Of a DNA stretch of 7,176 nucleotides, positions 1 to 6,174 are shown piece after piece. The stretch covers positions 1 through 7,176 of the forward strand of contig JAECRX010000094.1 of NCBI GenBank assembly GCA_016292335.1, written 5' to 3'. Source of the stretch: Candidatus Sifarchaeum subterraneum. GTDB lineage: Archaea > Asgardarchaeota > Sifarchaeia > Sifarchaeales > Sifarchaeaceae. A program made the position numbers and the translations under genes. Position 1 is the stretch's first letter, and every line of letters begins with the position of its first letter. The notes beneath the pieces are model-generated. The model made no database searches, had not been told where the DNA came from, and was given only the letters and a program-made list of their open reading frames with translations.

Positions 1-264
1 AAAGATCAATATCTTTCATGATATTGACAAAGGAATGATCGTAACGTAAAATCGATGCAATTAGGGATCAGCTCATATTGCATTTATATATTAAAGTATC
101 GCCGATTCTAGTGTTGTGTGGGTAAGTTGATGTGTGTCCATATTTAATATATGTCATAAAGAAACTTTTCCTTAAATAAGCAGATTACTTTAAATCTCTA
201 AGTTATTTACAAAAGGCAACTAACTCTCCACGATTACTCATAGAATACTCTTGGAAGTATCATT
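1..264. other. AT-rich non-coding leader region
   Basis: I see no convincing gene here. The stretch holds several TATA-like strings: TTTATATA at 83-90 (TATATAAA when read on the minus strand), TTAAATA at 172-178, TTTAAA at 190-195 and TTATTTAC at 203-210. The last of these lies about 58 bases before the ATG at 265 and could start a transcript with a leader of roughly 30 bases. A perfect 8-bp inverted repeat (6-13 with 20-27, 6-base loop) sits at the left edge. On the minus strand an ATG at 19-17 opens a frame that leaves the window after six codons, too little to judge. Confidence 0.5.
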
Positions 265-269
265 ATGGA
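251..269 (+). promoter_or_regulatory. Shared 5' leader motif before the cyclin-repeat gene
   Basis: TTGGAAGTAT (251-260), then CATT, then ATGGA of the coding start. The same ten bases occur 5 nt before the ATG of the minus-strand gene at 6555. The 12 bases upstream of each copy also match at 7 positions. GGAAG may act as a weak ribosome site. The role is inferred. Confidence 0.4.
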
Positions 270-903
270 GGAGGAGAAAGTGTTTCTAGCGAATAGTTCT
301 TCTGAAGACTTTTCCACGATTTTTGACTCAATGACGATTCAGTTATTGCGGGAAGGATACCAGTTTTATATGAAACATAATGTTAAGGCTTCAGTTTGTT
401 TTTACGCTCTTAGAATTGCTGCTAAATATTTGATGAATTGTGGTAAGCCCAGAGAAAAGAAATTAAATTCTTTTTTTGCTTCTTGTTTGTTTATAGCAAG
501 TCGAAATCCATGGTCCCATCCAAATCATCGATCAAAAAAAGATTTTGCTGACCACTTCCAAATAAAAAAAATAAGCTCACTTGAATGGTATCTTTCAAAT
601 CTTGTGGAAAAACTAGGTTTAATAATCATTTATGACGACTATCATTTTCCTTACTTCTTGGACCCAGAAGACGTAATGTTCTCTGTAATCACCTCTGTTA
701 TAAAAACAGAACTTGAAAATTCATTTGTAAAGGCTCTCTTAGAAGTTGAAACATTTAACAAAGGTGTTTTAATTGAGGAGATTATAGATATCCTTGTTAA
801 TAGACTTAAAGTTATCCCCACAGATTTTTCAAGAGAAATCGGAAAAATCGTTTTGGATTTAATCGAAAAGGAATTAGAATATAAAAAATTAACCGATGAC
901 TAA
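265..903 (+). CDS. TFIIB-like single cyclin-repeat protein
   Basis: The 212-residue protein appears to carry one cyclin-type repeat (about residues 40-120) resembling the second repeat of archaeal TFB. Seen directly: a helical stretch with ALRIAAKYL (48-56), the core helix ASCLFIASR (72-80), then a helix-turn-helix-like part with RSKKDFADHF (89-98) and WYLSNLVEKLGL (108-119). In TFB these elements contact TBP and the BRE DNA. There is no CxxC zinc ribbon, no B-reader region and no clear second repeat; archaeal TFB is usually about 300 residues. The last 90 residues are helical, acidic and lysine-rich, and I do not recognise them. The ATG at 265 is the first in frame. Its upstream GGAAG is a poor ribosome site, but the leader is shared with the gene at 6555-6280. 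It could be a TFB paralogue, an accessory or antagonist factor, or an unrelated cyclin-fold protein. Confidence 0.6.
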   Translation: MEEEKVFLANSSSEDFSTIFDSMTIQLLREGYQFYMKHNVKASVCFYALRIAAKYLMNCGKPREKKLNSFFASCLFIASRNPWSHPNHRSKKDFADHFQIKKISSLEWYLSNLVEKLGLIIIYDDYHFPYFLDPEDVMFSVITSVIKTELENSFVKALLEVETFNKGVLIEEIIDILVNRLKVIPTDFSREIGKIVLDLIEKELEYKKLTDD

Positions 904-1017
904 TGAAATACTCTTTTGAATATCGTATTAATGCTAATCACTGAAAAACGGTGTTCTTTTGATTCCAGTCAAAGGATAGCAGATGCTTTGGCGTGATAAC
1001 GTTTTTGACTCTTAGCC

Positions 1018-1302
1018 TTAATCGTGTATAACTACTTCTTCGATGATGGTTTTACCAGCAACTACTTGGTCAATGCTGTGGACCACAGCGCCAACCTCTT
1101 TTAATGAATCATTAATTGTCTCAAAATCTAGATTGTTGCCCTGAATTATCAGTTTGATACTCTCTGTGTTCGCGTCAACTTCAATTAAAGTTGCATTTAC
1201 ACTATCCACACCTGGTTTAGAAACAATTAAATCGACTAACTCTGTGAGGATGGGTGCATGAGGTTTTAGTACGTCTAAAACTAATCTACGAATGTTCCCC
1301 AT
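1018..1302 (-). CDS. DUF211 family protein
   Basis: This 94-residue protein matches the archaeal DUF211 family in length and along its whole sequence: an N-terminal RRLVLDVLKPH segment, VNATLIEVDANTESIKLIIQG in the middle, and a C-terminal GAVVHSIDQVVAGKTIIEEV. From memory, the family has a small alpha/beta ferredoxin-like fold and the Methanothermobacter member MTH889 has a solved structure. Its cellular role is not established and I assign none. The start is the ATG at 1302-1300; the preceding GATCTGAAA is not a good ribosome site. The gene is convergent with the cyclin-repeat gene to its left and divergent from the glycosyltransferase to its right, so it is probably transcribed alone from the A-rich strand of the 1303-1568 spacer. 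Confidence 0.93.
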   Translation of the reverse strand: MGNIRRLVLDVLKPHAPILTELVDLIVSKPGVDSVNATLIEVDANTESIKLIIQGNNLDFETINDSLKEVGAVVHSIDQVVAGKTIIEEVVIHD

Positions 1303-1568
1303 TTTCAGATCTACTCTCTTTTTAGGTTCTACTTTAATTTTTACTCCGTTCTATTTTTTCTTATTTTTTCTACTATATTATCTTTATCTATTCCTCTTCA
1401 AAATTCCTATGAAAATTTTTTTCCTCCTTCTTCTATGACTTCCAAAGGGTTTTTGTTTGATTAACCCCTTATATTCTCTTATAGAGAAACATCTAATCCT
1501 GATTTAAAAACCATATGTTCCTCAATTCCTCTTTTCTATAAATGAGAGAGTTTTCTTGATGTGTTTCT
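1303..1568. other. Divergent spacer, pyrimidine-rich on plus strand
   Basis: Between the divergent DUF211 and glycosyltransferase genes. Roughly 1303-1440 is a long run of T and C with repeated TTTTTTCT-like strings, so its minus strand is almost all purine. 1444-1451 (AAAGGGTT) and 1463-1470 (AACCCCTT) form an imperfect hairpin. Two TATA-like strings precede the plus-strand gene: TTTAAAAA at 1503-1510 and TATAAAT at 1537-1543. I find no gene or RNA in it. Confidence 0.6.
1537..1543 (+). promoter_or_regulatory. TATA box of the GT39 gene
   Basis: TATAAAT, centred 29 bases before the ATG at 1569 and preceded by CTTTTC. There is no ribosome site before that ATG, so a leaderless transcript starting near the ATG fits. 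TTTAAAAA at 1503-1510 is a second candidate and would give a leader of about 35 bases. Confidence 0.55.
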
Positions 1569-3035
1569 ATGAACAGGGGTAAACAAAGACGAAAAATGAA
1601 AATAATCCTTATAATGGCCTTAATTATATTTTTCGGAGCTTTTTTAAGGCTATTTAGGCTCGGAGATTCTTGTTTTAGGCCCCATCATGGATGGAATGAA
1701 GCTCATTTTGCTTCTGTAGCAATAAATCTGTGGAAATACGGACTTTTCTTCCAAAAACCAGTGGAATTTACAACTTACGACTTCACTAATCCTCCTCTGT
1801 GTACCTGGCTAATGGCGATTGCAATTAGAGCCACTGGTAACATTGAATTTGGTGCAAGAATAATACCTGCAATTTTTGGGATCTTAAGCATTCCGCTATT
1901 GTTCTATATTGGGGAAACTTTGTTCAATGAACGAGTAGGGCTGATAGCCTCATTTTTATTTGCTTTTAATTTTGGAGCTGTCTATTTTTCTCGAACTGCT
2001 CAATTGGATGTACCAATGCTCTTTTTCATATTGATAAGTTTTAGTTTTTGGATAAAATATTTAATTGAAAAAGATATTACATTTGCCATCTTATCTGGCG
2101 TTTTTCTTGGAGTTGGATGTTTTATAAAACTTCTGGCGATTATTTTTGGAATAGTATACTTTCTATCAATTTTCGTTCATCCGAAGAATTTTTGGAATCA
2201 AATCACGAAAGGATTCGTTATAACAACCTGTATTTACTTGTTTTTTCTCTTTTTATGGTTCTTCATAGTTTGGTGGATTGGCCACCTTAATTTGATGTTT
2301 TCTCAATTAAAATGGTATATTTTTGGATCTCCAGGTGAAGGAAAGTTCGAAATACTAACTTTACATTCCTTGCTTTTGTTAACAAATTTTAGTCTACTTA
2401 TCTTTTCTTTGCCTGTGTTGTTGTTGTCCTTTGGCGGTCTAGCACTTGGTTTAAGAAGAAGAAATAAAAGTGATTTAGTCCTCAACTGTTGGACACTTGT
2501 CACACTAGTTTTTTTACTTTTATTTCATAAGCATGATTATTACTTGCTGATTGCTGTTCCTCCATTCTTATTTTTATGTTCTGTTTTTCTAGTCGAAATC
2601 TTAAATTATTTCGAAAAGCAATGGCTTCGTGATCCCAAAGATACGCTAAAACTGTGGTTAACAAATGTCTTCATTCTTTCTATGGTTTTTTCGATAAGCT
2701 TTCAGTCCTCTTACAATAATTTAAACGAACGTTACTCATATTCTGATTTCCAAGTTTACAAAGAAGCTGGTGAATGGATTAAAACCCATTCTCCAAACGA
2801 TACACTTTTGATAGCAACAAATATACCTGTGATGAAATTTTACTCGGAAAGAGAAGTAATTTCTCCACCCGAAAATCATGAAAACATAGAAAAATACTTT
2901 TATGAAGAAAAAGTCATTTTGATATTCGATATTCCCGAACTCAGTGAAAAATGGATACTTATAAAGGAATTTATTTTCGCTGAAAAAGCCTACAGACTTT
3001 TTATCAACCTGTATGGAATAAATCATCTATTATAG
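1569..3035 (+). CDS. GT39 / PMT-like membrane glycosyltransferase
   Basis: A 488-residue polytopic membrane protein of the GT39 (PMT/ArnT-like) group. These enzymes move a sugar from a polyprenyl-phosphate donor to an acceptor on the outer face of the membrane. Seen: a basic N-terminus, a first membrane helix (about 11-26), then the first outer loop with HHGWNEAHFA (39-48), where the family usually has an acidic pair and here has N-E. TNPPL (73-77) matches the family's PPL motif. RTAQLDVPMLFF and GVGCFIKLLA match later conserved segments. About ten more hydrophobic helices follow, then a soluble C-terminal part (about 395-488) with EAGEWIKTHSPNDTLL and FYSEREVI, typical of the outer domain. 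The exact donor and acceptor cannot be read from sequence. Translation could also begin at M10 (1596), but the TATA spacing favours 1569. It is the first gene of an operon with the Lrp-like regulator. Confidence 0.88.
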   Translation: MNRGKQRRKMKIILIMALIIFFGAFLRLFRLGDSCFRPHHGWNEAHFASVAINLWKYGLFFQKPVEFTTYDFTNPPLCTWLMAIAIRATGNIEFGARIIPAIFGILSIPLLFYIGETLFNERVGLIASFLFAFNFGAVYFSRTAQLDVPMLFFILISFSFWIKYLIEKDITFAILSGVFLGVGCFIKLLAIIFGIVYFLSIFVHPKNFWNQITKGFVITTCIYLFFLFLWFFIVWWIGHLNLMFSQLKWYIFGSPGEGKFEILTLHSLLLLTNFSLLIFSLPVLLLSFGGLALGLRRRNKSDLVLNCWTLVTLVFLLLFHKHDYYLLIAVPPFLFLCSVFLVEILNYFEKQWLRDPKDTLKLWLTNVFILSMVFSISFQSSYNNLNERYSYSDFQVYKEAGEWIKTHSPNDTLLIATNIPVMKFYSEREVISPPENHENIEKYFYEEKVILIFDIPELSEKWILIKEFIFAEKAYRLFINLYGINHLL

Positions 3036-3039
3036 GAGG
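3034..3039 (+). promoter_or_regulatory. Strong ribosome binding site of the Lrp-like gene
   Basis: AGGAGG, 7 bases before the ATG at 3047. It overlaps the TAG stop (3033-3035) of the glycosyltransferase, which suggests one transcript and perhaps coupled translation. It is the only textbook ribosome site in the left half of the window. Confidence 0.85.
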
Positions 3040-3046
3040 AAATATA

Positions 3047-3463
3047 ATGTCAATTGGTGAAAAAGACCTTTCAATCATAGATATTTTAGTTAAGGACTCG
3101 CGAACACCTTATGTCCAAATAGCCGAAAAAATCGGTTTATCAGAAGCAGCAGTAAGAAAGAGAATAACCAGAATGCAAGAGAACGGGATTATTAGAAAAT
3201 TTACAATTGATGTAGAAAAAGATGTATTAGTTAGAGCAATTTGCCTCATTACTGTAGATCCAGCTCGAAACACACCAGAAGTATCTGAAGAGTTAATCAG
3301 TGCTGAAGGAGTGGAAGGATGCTACGAATTGACTGGCAGCTATGATGTAATAGCTTTCCTTTTTGGTTCAGACATTAAACAGTTAAATAATACCATAGAT
3401 AGTATCAGGAGAGTTGAAGGAATTTTAAGTACAAATACATCAATTGTACTTAGAAGCTGGTAA
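3047..3463 (+). CDS. Lrp/AsnC family transcriptional regulator
   Basis: A 138-residue DNA-binding regulator of the Lrp/AsnC (feast/famine) family, close to the usual 140-150 residues. An N-terminal helix-turn-helix covers about residues 5-50: DLSIIDILVKDSRTPYVQIA leads into recognition helix SEAAVRKRITRMQENGII (32-49). A RAM ligand-binding and oligomerisation domain spans about 63-136, with VEGCYELTGSYDVIAFLFG and an antiparallel tail ending TSIVLRSW. Family members bind as dimers or octamers, often to their own promoters, and respond to amino acids; the effector here is unknown. The start is fixed by the ribosome site 7 bases upstream. It lies 11 bases after the glycosyltransferase stop, so the regulator may be co-transcribed with, and possibly control, a membrane glycosylation gene. 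Confidence 0.93.
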   Translation: MSIGEKDLSIIDILVKDSRTPYVQIAEKIGLSEAAVRKRITRMQENGIIRKFTIDVEKDVLVRAICLITVDPARNTPEVSEELISAEGVEGCYELTGSYDVIAFLFGSDIKQLNNTIDSIRRVEGILSTNTSIVLRSW

Positions 3464-3613
3464 ATATAACAGAAAAGATTGATAGATCTTCGAGCTTACA
3501 AACTATAAAATATCGATAGAAGCCATTACGAGTCATTCCAAGTTTTTAATGGCTTCATCAACTAAAACGCTTAAACCTGCTGGAAGATAAACAGAGTCTT
3601 GTTTTCCTTTCAA
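3450..3613 (-). pseudogene. Frameshifted ribbon-helix-helix (CopG-like) protein relic
   Basis: Read leftward from a TTG at 3613-3611, the frame gives KGKQDSVYLPAGLSVLVDEA then IKNLE and a TGA at 3535-3533. In the overlapping frame, reached by supplying one base near 3537, translation continues from the ATG at 3536 as MTRNGFYRYFIVCKLEDL. Joined as ...IKNLG-MTRNGFYRYF... the product fits the ribbon-helix-helix pattern: a short beta strand with alternating hydrophobics, LP, helix, G-x-[ST]-R turn, helix. Such proteins are small DNA-binding repressors or antitoxins. The second frame runs to a TAA at 3452-3450, inside the Lrp-like gene end. The fit spans both frames, so a one-base indel, real or from sequencing, is the best explanation. 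The upstream frame is open to about 3670 but has no good start or ribosome site. No toxin partner is visible. Confidence 0.5.
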
Positions 3614-3756
3614 GTTATCACATCCATTTTTAGTTATTATTCTGATTACTTTGTTGGTGGCAGTGTTTATGAATCAACATGATTACTAAGTTAGCAGTTA
3701 GAAATCGTATAGAAATAACTGTGAAAGCACTTAGAAAATAGGCGAATAAGTTGAGG

Positions 3757-4293
3757 ATGGTACAAAGTGATTACGCCATATTGATAGCATTGAAACCTAA
3801 CCCAAAAAGCTATACAGAACTCAAGAAAGAGGTTAGAATATCAAGACCTGTCTTATTAAGGCACCTAAAACGATTACAAAAAAAGGGATTAATTGAACGT
3901 GATATAGACACTAGAGAGTATAAATTATCCAAAAATTATGTCTACAAGAAGATTTTATCCAACTTCGATGAGTTGCAAAAACTTAGTGACATTCTATTAC
4001 CGATTCTTGAAGAGGAAGAAAAAATAACACAATTAACCGATATAAAAGATCAATTTAAGGAATTGAGTGGCCTGCTAGGCAGGGAGTTGGTTAAGTTGCA
4101 GTTTGGGTTAATATCACTATTCAAGAAGGCATTAGAGCAAGAAGAATATGGTAAAGCACAATTACTTGTTGAGGAAGTATCCGTGAATGTGATTACACCA
4201 TGGATGGTTTTCTTGTTCTATGCTTTATGGCAAAAGAAGGATGTGGCTTTATCGTTGTTGGATAAAGAGTTAGAAATAGTTAGTAAAAAATAG
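3757..4293 (+). CDS. Winged-helix transcriptional regulator
   Basis: A 178-residue protein with an N-terminal winged helix-turn-helix (about residues 3-60): DYAILIALKPNPKSYTELKK, then VRISRPVLLRHLKRLQKKGL as the recognition helix and IERDIDTREYKLSKN as the wing. This resembles ArsR/MarR-type archaeal regulators. The remaining 110 residues are predicted helical, with a charged, possibly coiled-coil segment (about 65-110: EEEEKITQLTDIKDQFKELS) and a C-terminal helical pair with one hydrophobic stretch, TPWMVFLFYALW, perhaps for dimerisation. I do not recognise the C-terminal domain and see no metal-binding cysteines. An in-frame TTG lies 6 bases upstream at 3751; I prefer the ATG at 3757, with TTAGAAAA (3731-3738) as a possible TATA box for a near-leaderless transcript. 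A palindrome directly follows the gene. Confidence 0.8.
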   Translation: MVQSDYAILIALKPNPKSYTELKKEVRISRPVLLRHLKRLQKKGLIERDIDTREYKLSKNYVYKKILSNFDELQKLSDILLPILEEEEKITQLTDIKDQFKELSGLLGRELVKLQFGLISLFKKALEQEEYGKAQLLVEEVSVNVITPWMVFLFYALWQKKDVALSLLDKELEIVSKK

Positions 4294-4300
4294 GTCCTGC

Positions 4301-4317
4301 TATCGAATAATTCGATA
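4301..4317. repeat. Perfect palindrome after the winged-helix gene
   Basis: TATCGAA-TAA-TTCGATA, two perfect 7-bp arms around 3 bases, beginning 8 bases after the stop of the winged-helix gene. Size and symmetry suit a dimeric regulator's operator, or a small hairpin at the transcript end. It marks the left edge of the G+C-rich patch. Confidence 0.5.
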
Positions 4318-4319
4318 CC

Positions 4320-4341
4320 AACCCCATAGTGGAGGGGTTTT
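4320..4341 (+). terminator. Hairpin with T tract after the winged-helix gene
   Basis: AACCCC (4320-4325) pairs with GGGGTT (4334-4339) across an 8-base loop, followed by TT. Position and form suit a transcription terminator for the winged-helix gene. The right arm also holds GGAGGGG, a ribosome-site-like string just before the beta-propeller remnant, so the hairpin may instead mask that site. Confidence 0.4.
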
Positions 4342-4740
4342 GCTTGAGAATTGGAGTATGTTTATGCAGAATGCCAATAACACGGGGCATATCGCGTCTC
4401 CCGCGCCTTTGAGCAATGAGACGTTCTGGTCGTTTGCAATGGGAACTCCGCTCTCATCTGGGGTTAGTGAGTCAGCGCCCGCAGTGAATGGGTTGCGGGT
4501 GTATATTGGGGGAATGGATGGGTATCTCTACTGTTTGAACGTGTATACGGGGGTGCAGATCTGGCGGACATGGTTAGCGGGGACGATTCGGTCGTCACCG
4601 GCAGTGGCATATGACCGTGTGTACGTGGGTTGGATGATCAACAGGTGTATTGTCTGGCTGCGAGTGATGGGCACATTAGCTCCGTCCCTCTCCTCCTTTT
4701 TTTCCAGGGTTCTTCTCAGCTGTGGTCTAGTGGTTTTTAG
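4340..4740 (+). pseudogene. PQQ-like beta-propeller protein, frameshifted and truncated
   Basis: The frame from TTG at 4340 encodes the start of a PQQ-type beta-propeller: ENWSMFMQNANNTGH is the family's opening W-M-F...TG motif, then APAVNGLRVYIGGMDGYLYC and SSPAVAYDRVYVG are two propeller repeats. At about 4631 the pattern leaves this frame and resumes one frame over as DDQQVYCLAASDGHI (from 4633), then decays to a TAG at 4738-4740. Functional members are usually exported and have several repeats over 350 or more residues. Here there is no signal peptide before the W-M-F motif, only about two and a half repeats, and an indel. It is therefore a remnant missing both ends. It abuts the methyltransferase tail to tail with a few bases of overlap. 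Base composition is much richer in G+C than in the genes to its left. Confidence 0.8.
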
Positions 4741-5609
4741 GGTTTTATTCCGATGGCTAACAGGTATCCGAGATATGGCGAGGTGGTTTTATCCCGTAGG
4801 AGGATCCGTTTGCCTTTGCTGATCTGTCCGTATTTTTTCCGGATTTTTTTGCTTTTCGCGGCGAGGACGAGCATTTTCCATAGGATGCTCAGGAATTTTC
4901 GGTATCCTCCTATCTCTTTGATGGTTTTGGAGACGCTGACGTTTTGGGTGGGATCCTGGATTTCTTCTACATATATCTCTACGAACGTGGCGTTTTGGAA
5001 GGCGTTTTTCCATTCTGTGGGGGTGTTCAGGGTAAAGGGTAAATCGGTGATGTCCTGAAAGATTTTTTCTCCTTCGGTGACTTTGTCAATGGCGTTTAGG
5101 GGGATCTCGTCGGCTTTGTACATCTCATTGATTCCGAGGTATCCGTTGGGTTTTAGGACGCGTACGAACTCTTTGAATGCCTTTGTTTTGTCCAGGAATT
5201 GGGAGACAAATACGGTGAGGACGACGTCGAAGCTGTTGTCGTCGAACTGTAGGTTGTAGGCGTCTCCTATTCTGAAGTCCACCTTGTCGGTTAGGTTCAT
5301 TTCTTCGGCGCGTTCTTTGGCGCGAGTGATCATGTGCTCGGCGATGTCGATCCCAACAACGTTGCACTCGAATTCCCTGGCTATGTAGCAGGAGTTCCAT
5401 CCTGTTCCGCAGCCGACCACGAGTACTCTTTGGTCCTTCCCTATTTTGCAGAGTTCGGCCAGTCGGTCTATGGAGCTCAATCCGCCTATGTTGAAAAAGG
5501 GGACGTCCATGTATCCCATGAAGTCGTAATAACTTAGGTCTTCTATTTCTTCGGTTGATAACGATTCTTTATCCATTTGAATCTCCTGGGATTCGATGGA
5601 GGTCGTCAT
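4737..5609 (-). CDS. Class I SAM-dependent methyltransferase
   Basis: A 290-residue methyltransferase of the Methyltransf_11/UbiE-like group. The SAM-binding Rossmann core is clear: motif I VLVVGCGTGWN (62-72), the ribose-binding acid D88 in VVGIDIAEHM, motif III around IGDAYNL (D116), and FDVVLTVFVSQFL (about 125-137) for motif IV. Before the core is a 60-residue segment with FMGYMDVPFFNIGG. After it, a lysine-rich C-terminal cap (about 220-280) could help bind an acceptor. The substrate cannot be read from sequence; a small molecule or lipid is as likely as anything. The start at 5609 is supported by GGGAGGA at 5627-5621 on this strand and a TATA box at 5682-5675. It is the only intact gene in the G+C-rich patch, flanked by a beta-propeller remnant and a transporter remnant, and is divergent from the latter. 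Confidence 0.9.
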   Translation of the reverse strand: MTTSIESQEIQMDKESLSTEEIEDLSYYDFMGYMDVPFFNIGGLSSIDRLAELCKIGKDQRVLVVGCGTGWNSCYIAREFECNVVGIDIAEHMITRAKERAEEMNLTDKVDFRIGDAYNLQFDDNSFDVVLTVFVSQFLDKTKAFKEFVRVLKPNGYLGINEMYKADEIPLNAIDKVTEGEKIFQDITDLPFTLNTPTEWKNAFQNATFVEIYVEEIQDPTQNVSVSKTIKEIGGYRKFLSILWKMLVLAAKSKKIRKKYGQISKGKRILLRDKTTSPYLGYLLAIGIKP

Positions 5610-5620
5610 TGGGTGTTCAT

Positions 5621-5627
5621 TCCTCCC
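5621..5627 (-). promoter_or_regulatory. Ribosome binding site of the methyltransferase
   Basis: GGGAGGA on the minus strand, about 11 bases before the ATG at 5609. Another ATG directly abuts it at 5620 and would read M-N-T-Q-stop, the stop overlapping the true ATG as ATGA. That ATG is too close to the site to be a likely start. Confidence 0.6.
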
Positions 5628-5674
5628 TGTGGTAGAAGTATTTCTTTCTCTGTGGATATTATTGCTTCAGGATA

Positions 5675-5682
5675 TTTATATA
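5675..5682 (-). promoter_or_regulatory. TATA box of the methyltransferase
   Basis: TATATAAA on the minus strand. A start 25-27 bases downstream would give a leader of about 40 bases containing the ribosome site at 5627-5621. Confidence 0.5.
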
Positions 5683-5685
5683 TTC

Positions 5686-5730
5686 GCATATTGTTGGAAA
5701 ATATGCAAATTACGAAAATAATGCAAAAAA
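5686..5730. promoter_or_regulatory. GCATAT / ATGCAAA repeat cluster, likely operator
   Basis: GCATATT (5686-5692) and AATATGC (5700-5706) form a perfect 7-bp inverted repeat with a 7-base spacer. Overlapping it is a direct repeat: GAAAATATGCAAA (5697-5709) and GAAAATAATGCAAA (from 5714), 17 bases apart. The cluster lies just upstream of the methyltransferase TATA box and between the two divergent genes, as expected for a regulator binding site. The regulator is unknown. Confidence 0.45.
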
Positions 5731-5804
5731 GGTTTGTTTTGGGCGTGATGAGGCAATTTAGATGATTAGTGTCAACAGAACCGAGAGATGTTTGGTAATA
5801 AATG

Positions 5805-5812
5805 TTTTAAAT
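5805..5812 (+). promoter_or_regulatory. TATA box of the MFS remnant
   Basis: TTTTAAAT, centred about 26 bases before the ATG at 5834. This spacing suits a leaderless archaeal transcript and supports 5834, rather than the earlier in-frame ATG at 5762, as the original start. Confidence 0.5.
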
Positions 5813-5833
5813 GAACCCAGTGATGCTTGTGTC

Positions 5834-6174
5834 ATGGATCAAAAGGGTCTGCAGTCTATCGTTTTGGGTGGATTGATCGTTACCCTGTATGGGTGGGGAT
5901 TCATCACCCTCAATCCTGCCTATCCCAGTATCGCCGATGAGTTCCATGTCAGCCCTCAACTTGTCGGGTTATTGCTTTCCTTTTACGCGTTACCGGGAAT
6001 CTTTGTATACCATTTTACGGGATTCTTATCTTCATAATCTCTAGGACTCAGATTAATGTAAACGCTGGTGTTTTTGACGTTGAGCTCCAACCATGTTTTA
6101 GGTTCATCATCCTTGGATCTATGCTATTGATGGTGTCAATAGTTGCACTTGTGTTCCGGAAAAGGGATGTTTTG
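5834..6174 (+). pseudogene. Major facilitator transporter, internally deleted remnant
   Basis: From the ATG at 5834 the frame encodes a typical MFS start: a first membrane helix (LGGLIVTLYGWGFITLNPAY), PSIADEFHVSPQLVGLLLS, then FYALPGIFVYHFTGFLSS and a stop at 6035-6037. MFS proteins are normally about 400 residues, and the conserved loop after helix 2 (D-R-x-G-R-R type) is missing. A second frame, open across the stop, gives YGILIFIISRTQ, a loop with NAGVFDVELQP, and a strong helix FIILGSMLLMVSIVALVF ending in RKRD near 6174, which looks like the last helices of the same kind of protein. The simplest reading is a large internal deletion joining helices 1-2 to 11-12 out of frame. The link between the two parts is inference; the first part is the safer call. 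The 24 codons before 5834 are unlike MFS and were excluded. Confidence 0.6.

Noticed and set aside
1..27. 8-bp inverted repeat and a minus-strand ATG at 19-17 opening a frame off the left edge
   Set aside because: Only six codons are visible, and a repeat of this size is expected by chance about once in an AT-rich window of this length.
904..1017. Weak hairpin 956-975 (CTTTTGA with TCAAAGG) between convergent genes
   Set aside because: The stem needs a G-T pair and has no T run directly after it, so a terminator call is not justified.
2303..3026. Minus-strand open frames of 66 and 96 codons
   Set aside because: They are antisense to the glycosyltransferase, whose frame has clear family motifs throughout.
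4753..5537. Several open frames on both strands across 4753-5537, some over 60 codons
   Set aside because: They lie inside the methyltransferase gene in other frames and show low-complexity, arginine-rich or shuffled products with no family pattern.
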